This document shows positions 26,424 through 34,309 of a DNA stretch of 64,000 bases, piece by piece. The stretch spans positions 372,001 to 436,000 of the forward strand of contig PLDA01000002.1 in NCBI GenBank assembly GCA_003134965.1. Direction: 5' to 3'. The notes under the pieces were generated by a model that searched no databases, was not told the origin of the DNA, and saw only the letters and a program-made list of their open reading frames with translations. Numbering within the stretch: the stretch's first letter is position 1; each line of letters begins with the position of its first letter. The translations under genes were made by a program, and so were the position numbers. Source of the stretch: Vulcanimicrobium winogradskyi (GTDB taxonomy: Bacteria; Vulcanimicrobiota; Vulcanimicrobiia; Vulcanimicrobiales; Vulcanimicrobiaceae).

Positions 26424-29069
26424 TCACGGCTGCGCGCCGAGCGACCTCAGTGCGGCGTTCGCGGTGCCGCGCTGCACGTACTCGGGGCAATCCCGCGCCG
26501 CCAGTCGATACAGCGGCAGCGCTTCACTCTTCGAACCGGTCAGCACGTAGAATTCAGCGGCGTAGAAGTTGGCTTCGCACATCCGGATCCGCTGCTTGGC
26601 CGGATCGGGATCGCGCGCCGCGGCGAGCGCGGCGGCCGGCGTGCTCTGCCCCAGGAAAAGACGGATGATCGGAGCCGGCCACACGGTCATGTCGAGCTTC
26701 GCGGCGGCGCCGGGAAGCCGGCTCGGCGAGTGGCCGCGGCGATCGGCGAGCTCGATCAGGAGCGGCGCATACGAATCTTTCGGCGCGAGGGCGGCAGCCT
26801 TCTCGAAATCGGCCCGGGCTTGATCGAGCGGACCGCCGTACATGTTCGCGAGGCCGCGCATCGCGTAGGGAAACGACTGCTCCGGCGTCGCTAGGATCGA
26901 CGCCGAGAAGCTCGCGACGGCCCGTTCGCGGTCGCCCGCCGCAAAGTAGTCGGATCCGAGGGAGAGATTGAGGTACGTCAGGCTGGGATTGACGCGAAGA
27001 GCCCGCTCGTAGTCCGCGATCGCGCGATCGTGTTCGCCCCGCGCGTCCTCGACGAGAGCACGGCCCGATAGGGCGAACACGGCGTCGGGATCGAGGCGGA
27101 TCGCCTCGTCGTAGTCGGCGAGCGCTTTATCGTAGTCGGGCTTGAAGCCGTAGGCGATCCCCCGGTCGCCGCGATATTTCGCGCTGGCCGGGTCGAGACG
27201 GATCGCCTCGCTGAAGTCGGCGATGGCGTGGTCGTAGTCGCCCTTGTTCTGGTACGCGTAGCCGCGCTGCTCGTAAGCGAGTGCAAACTTCGGATCGAGG
27301 CGGATCGCACCGCTGAAGTCCACGATCGAACGGTCGCGGTCACCCTTACGCAGGTACGCTATGCCGCGGCCCAGCAGGGAGATCTTCGAGGCTGGATCGA
27401 GAGTCAGCGCCTGATCGAATTCGGCGATGGCGCGAACGAAGTCGCCTTTCAGCCGGTACGCGCTGCCGCGGTTGTTATAGGCGGAGACCAACTTCGGATC
27501 GATCCGTATCGCCTCGCTCTCATCGGCGATCTCCTTGTCGTACTCGTGTTTGTTTTCGTACGAGAGGCCGCGATTGTTGTAGGCGTTGCTGTACTTCGGA
27601 TTGAGCCGGATGGCCTCGGTGTAGTCGACGATCGAGCCGTCGTAGTCTCCCTGGAGGCGGAGCCGGTTGGCCCGGTTGAAGTGTGGCGCCGGGTTCGTCG
27701 GCTCGACGCGGATCGCTTGATCGAAATCCGCCAGGGCCCGGACGTGGTCGCCTTTATTATCGAACGATACACCCCGGTTGTTGTAATAGTTGGAATGGCT
27801 CGGTGCGAATCGGATCGCGGCGCTGTAGTCAGCGATCGCGTGATCCTCATCGCCCGAATCGCTGTATGCGAGCCCGCGATTGTAGTATGCCGCTGCGTAC
27901 GCCGGGTCGAGGCGGATGGCCTCGGTATAGTTCGCGATCGCGCGGCTCAAATCGCGTTTGAACTGGTAGCTGTTGCCCCGGTCGTAATAGGCGATCGCAT
28001 TGTTCGGGTCCAGGCGAAGCGATTCGTCGTAATCCGCGATCGCGCGGTCGTGAGCGCCGGTATCGCCGTAGGTGGCACCGCGATTCGTGTAGGCGTAGGC
28101 GTACTTGGGATTGAGGCGGATCGCCTCGTCGTAATCCGCCATCGCGCGAGCGTACTCGCCCTTGTGCCAGTACGCATTTCCGCGGTTGTAGAACGGGATG
28201 GCGTCGCGGGGCTCCAATCGAATCGCTTCGCCGAACTCTCCGATCGCGCGGTCGTAGTCGCCCTGCGCGTGATCGACCGTTCCGACGTTGTTGTACGCGG
28301 CGGCGATCCGCTCCGGATCGCCGCTCTGCCGAGCAAGAGCCAGCTTCGCGTCATATGACGATCGAGCCGCTGCGGCCGTATCGAATTTCTGGACGTACTC
28401 GGGCACGTCGAGCGCAAACGAGACGCTCGGCGTTCCGGCCGCCGCGATCACGTCGATCGCCCTGACCGCAGACGGCGCGCCGGCCGACGGTGCCGTCCCG
28501 GCGGAGGCGGAGCCGGTCGCCGGGGCCACGGCGGACCGGCGCGAACCGTCACTCCGCGCGGAACCGATCTGCAGCCGCGCGGCGTAGGCCACGTCGATGG
28601 AGCCCCGCCGGCACGCGAAGGTCACTTTTCGGCCGGACGTGTCGAAGGAGAACACGGTGCCCCGCGCCGAGGCGGTGAACGTGTTGCCGTACTTGACTTG
28701 AAAGAAGTCGAGCGCGCCGTGCACGACGGAGAACAGCGCGCTGCCGTGCGCGATGCTCGAACGCTCGCCCGCGCCGGTCGCTACCAGCGTGAAGCTGGTG
28801 TCCGGGCGCAGCGTCGTCGTGCTCTTCCGGTCCGTCGACTCGAGCACGACGGTCACCCGCAATGGGACGTCGATGCGTGCCCCGTCCGGCAGCGTCTGCC
28901 GCACGGCCAACGGTTCGGGCCGGCCGTTCGGAAGCGTCACCGTGGCCCGCCCGGCCCCCGGCTGCGTCTGGATCTCCGTCACGACATGCTGCCGCACGGC
29001 GGCCCCGGCCGGGGCCGGGCCGAGCGCGAGCAGCATCGCCATGAGGCTGAGCCGGAAAGACAACGTCAT
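26424..29069 (-). CDS. Secreted FecR-domain protein with long TPR array
   Basis: 881 aa. Signal peptide (LSLMAMLLALGPAPAGAA), then a FecR-like beta domain (about 50-165, with GTVFSFDTSGRKVTFACRRG), a short Ala/Pro linker, and about 14 canonical 34-residue TPRs of the form AIADYDEAIRLDP..A.AY.NRG from about 250 to 740, then a helical tail. FecR domains transmit signals in the periplasm, and TPRs bind proteins. The ATG overlaps the stop of the CHASE2-TIR gene (ATGA), making this the last gene of a four-gene operon and probably the extracytoplasmic partner of CHASE2. Confidence 0.82.
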   Translation of the reverse strand: MTLSFRLSLMAMLLALGPAPAGAAVRQHVVTEIQTQPGAGRATVTLPNGRPEPLAVRQTLPDGARIDVPLRVTVVLESTDRKSTTTLRPDTSFTLVATGAGERSSIAHGSALFSVVHGALDFFQVKYGNTFTASARGTVFSFDTSGRKVTFACRRGSIDVAYAARLQIGSARSDGSRRSAVAPATGSASAGTAPSAGAPSAVRAIDVIAAAGTPSVSFALDVPEYVQKFDTAAAARSSYDAKLALARQSGDPERIAAAYNNVGTVDHAQGDYDRAIGEFGEAIRLEPRDAIPFYNRGNAYWHKGEYARAMADYDEAIRLNPKYAYAYTNRGATYGDTGAHDRAIADYDESLRLDPNNAIAYYDRGNSYQFKRDLSRAIANYTEAIRLDPAYAAAYYNRGLAYSDSGDEDHAIADYSAAIRFAPSHSNYYNNRGVSFDNKGDHVRALADFDQAIRVEPTNPAPHFNRANRLRLQGDYDGSIVDYTEAIRLNPKYSNAYNNRGLSYENKHEYDKEIADESEAIRIDPKLVSAYNNRGSAYRLKGDFVRAIAEFDQALTLDPASKISLLGRGIAYLRKGDRDRSIVDFSGAIRLDPKFALAYEQRGYAYQNKGDYDHAIADFSEAIRLDPASAKYRGDRGIAYGFKPDYDKALADYDEAIRLDPDAVFALSGRALVEDARGEHDRAIADYERALRVNPSLTYLNLSLGSDYFAAGDRERAVASFSASILATPEQSFPYAMRGLANMYGGPLDQARADFEKAAALAPKDSYAPLLIELADRRGHSPSRLPGAAAKLDMTVWPAPIIRLFLGQSTPAAALAAARDPDPAKQRIRMCEANFYAAEFYVLTGSKSEALPLYRLAARDCPEYVQRGTANAALRSLGAQP

Positions 29070-30802
29070 GTCGTACTAGCCCCCTGGGCGGGAGTTGCAA
29101 GAGGCTTCGGTTCCAGGCCGGCGAGGATCTTGGCGATGATCTCGGCGACGAGACCGGGCTGCTCGTCGATACTGACGGCTTGAATGTCGTCGACGGTGGC
29201 CAAGATCACCGGTTTCCCGCGCATCACCGGCAGCACGCAGCGCGAGCTCTCGTCCGCCATGATCCATTTACGGTGCGCCCGCTTGATCTCGAAGCGGCAG
29301 TACGGCCGTTTGAAGTAGGTCTCCGAATACACCGGCACGATAAAGCGGCTCCCGTCGATCGCGAGGCTGATCTTGTCCTGCCAACCCGAACCGACGCGGA
29401 TCGACGAGGTGTCGAAGAAGATCTCGAGCTTCCGCCCATCGGCGGTCCGCGCGTCTTTGAGCGGGACGAACACGTTCTCGTAGACCCAGGTGAACTCTTC
29501 GTGCGCGTACGAGATGAAGACGTCGTAGTCGTTCGATTCTTCGGGGCTCGCGTCGATCGTGCGAGACTGCTCGAGCAGAATCTCGCGCCCGCGCTCGCCG
29601 CACAGACCGCCGGCGAAGCAGGCGGAGAGCACGACGAGGCTCACCTGCGGCTGAATCTGCTTCGCGAAGAGCATCCACGCTTCGAGCGCCCCGAATGCGG
29701 CTACGGCGAACGCCGTCGCGGCTCCGGCGGCGATCCAGGGAAGGTAGGGCCGCAAGGAGCGCAGCTGGAGGCGGCGCAGCCCCTGGAAGACCGCGATGAA
29801 CGCGACCAGCGTGAGCGCCGCGAATACGGCGACCAGCGCCGCGAGCATCTCGTTGGCGGGCAGCGGGAGGAAGTATCCCGCCTCGCTGTTCTTGTGCTCG
29901 AGCAGATCGCTGAGCGCCCACGCGAGCAGCTCCGGATTGCTGCGCGGCGCGGCTCCTTTGTGAAGCGGTCCCAGGTCCTTCTCGAGCGTCGCGACGATCA
30001 CGTACTTGTCGGTGAAATCGACGCCCGAGGGGAACGGCTGGGGCAGCGTGACCCGCTGTACGCTCTGGGCGAAGTCAGGCTGCGGCCCGAGGCGAACCGC
30101 CTCCATCGTTTGCGTCGCCTGCGACTTGTCGCAGTCCGGAAGGCGATCGCCGGCGGCGTCCATCACGGCGCGGTAGGCAAGTGCCCACAGATCTTGCGTT
30201 CCGACCACGTTGCCGGCGCTGTCGGTTTGCGGAATGCGATAGCAGCGCTGGTAGAAAACTCCGTCGGACGCGGCGAGCTGCAGGATCGTATGACCCGCGG
30301 ACAGATGGTCGTAGACGTTGTCGCGGTCGAGAGCGTTCAGGAACGCCGCGTCGATCTGCCCCCCGCCCTGCGTTCCGATCGGATTCTCCGTCGCGTACAC
30401 CGCGATGCGCGGGTCGGCGCCGGCAGCGGCGTCGAGGCTCTTCGTCAGCGCCGCGGTCACCGCGTCGGGGCGGCACGTCGCCGGGTCCCCCGACGCGCAG
30501 ATCGACTCGAAGTACAGGTCGAGCATCACCGCCTTGGGGTGCTGGTGGTGGGCTCGAAGCCCATCGATGAACTTGGCGATCGTCTGACGATCCCGCGACG
30601 GCGCTCGCTCATCGTAGTCGGCGAGATCGACCACGGCAACGCTCGTCGCGAAGGCCGGAGCGTGCCGATTGCTCAGGTACTGGAACACCGACCAATCCCA
30701 CTCGTGCCAGACCGGGGCCAGCCAGAACGTCGCCGCGCCGAGGAGCGCGACGTATGTCGCGAAGAGGACTGCGGTCGGACGCAGCCAGGGCTGGTTGGTC
30801 AT
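29066..30802 (-). CDS. CHASE2 sensor - transmembrane - TIR effector protein
   Basis: 578 aa. A membrane helix at 11-30, an extracytoplasmic CHASE2-like sensor (about 35-310, with AVVDLADYDERAPSRDRQTI and AVMLDLYFES), three helices at about 318-340, 353-375 and 383-401, then a cytoplasmic TIR domain (about 426-565): NDYDVFISYAHEEF, FFDTSSIRVGSGW, YCRFEIKRAHRKW. E505 is the likely catalytic glutamate. CHASE2 normally sits on kinases, cyclases or c-di-GMP enzymes. Here the output is TIR. The ATG at 30802 overlaps the preceding stop and the stop overlaps the next ATG, so translation is coupled on both sides. Confidence 0.88.
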   Translation of the reverse strand: MTNQPWLRPTAVLFATYVALLGAATFWLAPVWHEWDWSVFQYLSNRHAPAFATSVAVVDLADYDERAPSRDRQTIAKFIDGLRAHHQHPKAVMLDLYFESICASGDPATCRPDAVTAALTKSLDAAAGADPRIAVYATENPIGTQGGGQIDAAFLNALDRDNVYDHLSAGHTILQLAASDGVFYQRCYRIPQTDSAGNVVGTQDLWALAYRAVMDAAGDRLPDCDKSQATQTMEAVRLGPQPDFAQSVQRVTLPQPFPSGVDFTDKYVIVATLEKDLGPLHKGAAPRSNPELLAWALSDLLEHKNSEAGYFLPLPANEMLAALVAVFAALTLVAFIAVFQGLRRLQLRSLRPYLPWIAAGAATAFAVAAFGALEAWMLFAKQIQPQVSLVVLSACFAGGLCGERGREILLEQSRTIDASPEESNDYDVFISYAHEEFTWVYENVFVPLKDARTADGRKLEIFFDTSSIRVGSGWQDKISLAIDGSRFIVPVYSETYFKRPYCRFEIKRAHRKWIMADESSRCVLPVMRGKPVILATVDDIQAVSIDEQPGLVAEIIAKILAGLEPKPLATPAQGASTT

Positions 30803-32163
30803 CCCGCGGCCAGACTTCGCAGGACGCCCTCGAGGTTCTTCGGGTCGATCGATTTCGGCGCCGCATCGCGCAGCAGCGTCAGGTTGTTGGCCGTCGCATG
30901 CAGCATCCACGGCTGCGTCCGTGCAAGCGTGCGCATCCGGCTCAGCGCCCGGGTCGCGAGCGGCCAGTCGTTGCCGGCGATCGCGAGCTCGAACGCGCTC
31001 GCGACGACCCAATAGTCCGTCGAGGCGATCCCGCCGAGCCGGCCGACGGCGAAGACGACCGCGGGCAGCGTGCGCCGCAGCTCGGCCAGCGCTTCGTCGC
31101 CGCCGTCGATCGCGAGCAGCGTGCAGAGGTTGACGCCCGGATAATACTCGCGCGGATCGGCCAGGAAACCTCGGCGGTACCATTCGATCGCCTGCTGCAG
31201 ATAGCCGGAGGCCAGAAACGGATCGGCGCTCCGCGTTTCCGCAAACCGATCCTTGAAGACGCGGGCCATCAATCCGGCGGTCTCGGAGGACGGGCTCTCT
31301 TTCGCGACGAGCGCTTCGAGCACGGAGATCGCGTGATCGCGATCGGTGCCCGTGTTCCGCCGGTTGAGCGCGAACGCGTAGAACTGGTTCACGGTCACGC
31401 TCGCGCGGCGAAGCCCTGGCGGCATGCGCTCGACCAGTGCGATCAGCTCGTCGAGCGCGCCGGCATCGCGGTAGGCCGCCAGCACGTCGATCGCCGGTTC
31501 GAGATCGTCCGCGCCGATCGCGCCGAGATCGCGATCGACGGTGGCGATCGCCTCCGTCCGAGCCGCTCCTTCGAGGATGCGTGCAGCCTCCAGCCGTTCG
31601 CGAATCCGGCGCAGCTCGTCCGCCCGGTCGCGGAAGGTCGACTGGTAGTCCCGCGGCAGAGCGATCCCGGGGAAGCCCGGGATCAGCTGGAACAAAGGAC
31701 TATCCGCGACGTCAGAGCGCGCCAGCGCGTCGCCGACACGCACGGCCAGCGCCTCCGTGAACGCCGCGGCGCTCTCCGGCGAGAGGGCGCCGTCGGTCAG
31801 CCGGTACTGGATCGCGCGAAGCATCGCGATGTCGAACGGAAGCCCGCCGTCCTTTCCGCTCGTGATGATCGTCGTTCCGGGCCGGGCAGTGTGCCGGACT
31901 CCGAGTTCGTAGAAGACGTTCGCGTTGTCGATCGTGACGTCGACCACCGCGACCTCGGCGAGCAGCAGCCGCTCGAACATCGAGAGGTGGATCACGCCGC
32001 CGCTGCGCTCTTGGTCGGCGCGAATCGCGTCCACGTCGAAGCGCGCGAGCGCGGGCTTGATCGCACGCTCGTAGATCGCGTCGAAATCGATCGTCACCGT
32101 GCGCGTGGCGTCGGGCTTGGCGCCGAACGGCATCGCGACGAAGACCAGCGGGCGCAGGCTCAT
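30799..32163 (-). CDS. Deoxyribosyltransferase-like domain fused to MAP3K (ASK1)-type TRAF-binding domain
   Basis: 454 aa. Residues 1-~130 form a nucleoside 2-deoxyribosyltransferase/TIR-like domain: VFVAMPFG, DFDAIYERAIKPAL, and VVDVTIDNANVFYELGVRH with a candidate catalytic Glu. Residues about 220-450 match the helical central regulatory domain of ASK1/MAP3K kinases, known in bacteria as 'TRAFs-binding': ETAGLMARVFKDRF, AIEWYRRGF and YYPGVNLCTLLAI. No kinase is present. ATG at 32163, 10 bases after the SLOG-SLATT stop. Its stop overlaps the CHASE2-TIR start. A longer upstream frame runs through the previous gene and is not real. Confidence 0.75.
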   Translation of the reverse strand: MSLRPLVFVAMPFGAKPDATRTVTIDFDAIYERAIKPALARFDVDAIRADQERSGGVIHLSMFERLLLAEVAVVDVTIDNANVFYELGVRHTARPGTTIITSGKDGGLPFDIAMLRAIQYRLTDGALSPESAAAFTEALAVRVGDALARSDVADSPLFQLIPGFPGIALPRDYQSTFRDRADELRRIRERLEAARILEGAARTEAIATVDRDLGAIGADDLEPAIDVLAAYRDAGALDELIALVERMPPGLRRASVTVNQFYAFALNRRNTGTDRDHAISVLEALVAKESPSSETAGLMARVFKDRFAETRSADPFLASGYLQQAIEWYRRGFLADPREYYPGVNLCTLLAIDGGDEALAELRRTLPAVVFAVGRLGGIASTDYWVVASAFELAIAGNDWPLATRALSRMRTLARTQPWMLHATANNLTLLRDAAPKSIDPKNLEGVLRSLAAG

Positions 32164-32173
32164 CCGGGCGCCC

Positions 32174-33808
32174 TCAGCGGCCCAGCACGCGCAGCGGCCG
32201 GTCGCGGCGTGCGAGCAGCCATTCGGCCTGCTCGACCAGCGCTTCGCGTCCCACCTCGCGGACGACCTGCACCTGCCCCCCGGGCCCTCCGCCGGCCAGG
32301 CGGTGCAGTTGATGCAGCGCGCGATCGAATACCCCGAACATGCGGTCGTAGCGTTTTGCGTTCGCCGAGTATCCGCGCTTGTCGGCGTAGCTGCCGAACA
32401 GCGCCGCTGCCGCGCCGACGAGCGCCGCGAACGACGCCGCCCAGTGCTTGGTGCTGAGCGCGGCGTCGCCGGGAAGCGAACGAAACGGCGGCAGCAGCAA
32501 CAGCGCGACGATGAAAACCGCCCCGAGACCGACATATTGCGACACCTTGCCGATCCGGCGGTAGAGGCGCGCGCGGCGCTGGTCCCGTCCCGCGGCGCGG
32601 TGATAGTACCGCCATTGCTCCCGGACCCAGTCCAAGGCGACGCGATCGTCGCGCACAGCCGGCGTGAGCGATTCCACGAGTGCCGCGGAACGAAGTGCCA
32701 TACGGATCCACTGCAGCTCGCTTTGCTGCATCCGCATGTAGTACGGATCGACGAACTCATTGCCGGCGCCGGCCGCGTTCCACGCGATCTGCACGCGCAT
32801 CCCTTCGCTGACGGCGCGGTAGTCTTGATAGCGATTTTCGAGGTCGGCGTTGCGCGCGATGCGATACGCGATGAACGCTGCCGCGAGCGTAGCGATCTTG
32901 ACCGGTTCCGGACCGAGCTTGTCGCCGAATCCGAGCTGCGCCGCGATCGCGATCAGGCTGATACCGTAGAGCGTCCGGAGCTGGTAGAGCGCACGCCGCT
33001 GCAGCCGGTTCGCGGTCCGGTCGGTCCGCGCCGTCAACCCCGGCAGGCCGGCAGCGTCTGACGCATCGCCGGTCACGGCGAGGTCTTCGTTGAAGCGATC
33101 GAGGCGCGCGAGCGCGGCGTCGAAGCTCGCTTGCGCCTTCCGGTCGCCGGTGAAACGACGCGGATACCGGCGCAGCACCGAACCTACGTCGGCCGGGCGC
33201 TCGGCACCGATGCGCGGCGTGACGATCTGGAATACCGGCATCGGGTCCGGATCGTGAGGCGCGGCCGCGTTGGAGGCCCAGTGCGCCGAGGCGAGTCCCG
33301 TCTCGCGAAGCGCGACGATGCGGGCGGTCGCCCCCGGCGTCCGCGGCGTCGCGCCGTCCCACAGCGCGACCAGGATATGGCTGTGGAATGCGAGGTACCA
33401 GCCGGTCGCAGACTCACCGTCGGGATCCGCATCGTCGTGCGCGACGACGGCGACGTGCGAACAGCGATCCAGGACGGCCCGCAAGCGCGGCGCGTCGACT
33501 GCGGCAAAGTCGCGTTCGTAGGTCTCGCGCGGCGCCGCGATGCATCCGATGACGGCGAGCCCCGCGTCCAGCGCGACCTCCGCCGAGAGGAGACCGGCAC
33601 CGCGGCGCAGCGCTGCGATCACGACGACGCGCGTGTGCTGCGCGCTTTGCGCAATGTCGTCGAGCAGCTCGCGCAACGCGTCGCGCAGCGCGGGTTCGTC
33701 GGCCGTAACGAGGTCACGGTGTCCGGTGACCCCTACGACGAGCGCTACGCGATCGGATGCGAGCGCCGGCGGTGCGACGAGCGCGGATGTGCCCTGTCCC
33801 ACGACCAA
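32174..33808 (-). CDS. SLOG-like domain fused to SLATT-like transmembrane domain
   Basis: 544 aa. The N-terminal half (about 20-200) has VALVVGVTGHRDL, GAGLLSAEVALDAG and RETYERDF, the pattern of SLOG-family ligand-binding domains. A linker leads to paired membrane helices (about 283-320 and 445-500) with long basic helical arms: RYQDYRAVSEGMRVQIAWN and YSANAKRYDRMFGVFDRAL. The arrangement resembles SLATT effectors, which are proposed to perforate membranes when a SLOG or SMODS partner signals. First gene of the four-gene operon. The start is uncertain: TTG at 33808, or GTG two codons later. No good ribosome binding site is seen. Confidence 0.72.
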   Translation of the reverse strand: MVVGQGTSALVAPPALASDRVALVVGVTGHRDLVTADEPALRDALRELLDDIAQSAQHTRVVVIAALRRGAGLLSAEVALDAGLAVIGCIAAPRETYERDFAAVDAPRLRAVLDRCSHVAVVAHDDADPDGESATGWYLAFHSHILVALWDGATPRTPGATARIVALRETGLASAHWASNAAAPHDPDPMPVFQIVTPRIGAERPADVGSVLRRYPRRFTGDRKAQASFDAALARLDRFNEDLAVTGDASDAAGLPGLTARTDRTANRLQRRALYQLRTLYGISLIAIAAQLGFGDKLGPEPVKIATLAAAFIAYRIARNADLENRYQDYRAVSEGMRVQIAWNAAGAGNEFVDPYYMRMQQSELQWIRMALRSAALVESLTPAVRDDRVALDWVREQWRYYHRAAGRDQRRARLYRRIGKVSQYVGLGAVFIVALLLLPPFRSLPGDAALSTKHWAASFAALVGAAAALFGSYADKRGYSANAKRYDRMFGVFDRALHQLHRLAGGGPGGQVQVVREVGREALVEQAEWLLARRDRPLRVLGR

Positions 33809-34309
33809 GCGATATACGAAGGCGCCGTCGGCCGCTCCTCCGCTTGCGAAAATGCAAGAACCCGCGCTCCGACGCGTGCAGTGTTTCGTGTCTTACGTGC
33901 TACAGCGGCGACACGGCTGAACGGTTAGCCGTTGTTCGCGAGGACGACGGTCTGCGCAGTGCGGGCTGCAGTGTACGCGGTCTGCGCTAGATCGACGCCG
34001 AGGCTGACGATCGAGGCGGCCGCCACGGTGACGGCGATCGAACGGAGGACGACCAGCGAGCGGGTCGTGGCAGACAACTCCCTTCAACTATTTCCCTAGG
34101 TGATTGGTGGGCAAAGCGTAGCACCGGCCAAGCCCCAAAGTAAACTAAGAATATAGTTACCCGATGCGGGGGGGGGCCGCAAGCGCACAATGTGCTAACA
34201 AAATAGAGCGTTAGTCACCCCAAAAATGGGGGATGGAGATTAGGACCCCGCCCCTCAGGTGCCGACAAGGATGTCGCTCGGCCCCCAGCGCCTTCAAGGA
34301 TGAAGCGAA
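33809..34309. other. Intergenic region between the SLOG-SLATT operon and the sedolisin
   Basis: Divergent promoter region apart from the possible 50-aa peptide. It contains short inverted repeats (CTTGC/GCAAG near 33843-33858; ACGGCT/AGCCGT near 33913; CTAAC/GTTAG near 34195) and a run of nine G at 34168-34176. It has noticeably AT-richer patches (34090-34160) than the neighbouring genes. No confident promoter boxes. Confidence 0.4.
33925..34077 (-). CDS. Possible 50-aa hydrophobic peptide
   Basis: A short frame with TTG start preceded directly by AGGGAG. It encodes a basic N-terminus, a hydrophobic helix (RSIAVTVAAASIVSLGV) and a polar tail ending LANNG. It looks like a secreted or membrane mini-protein, but its length and the poor spacing make it uncertain. 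It lies in the otherwise gene-free stretch 33809-34309, upstream of the SLOG-SLATT operon on the same strand. Confidence 0.3.
   Translation of the reverse strand: MSATTRSLVVLRSIAVTVAAASIVSLGVDLAQTAYTAARTAQTVVLANNG

Noticed and set aside
26900..28300. CRISPR-like or DNA tandem repeat array in the TPR region
   Set aside because: Periodicity of about 102 bases comes from 34-residue TPR codons; unit DNA is divergent and there are no constant repeats with unique spacers.
24697..33808. Classical CBASS (patatin effector with cyclase)
   Set aside because: No cGAS/DncV-like nucleotidyltransferase, HORMA/TRIP13 or E1/E2/JAB genes are present.
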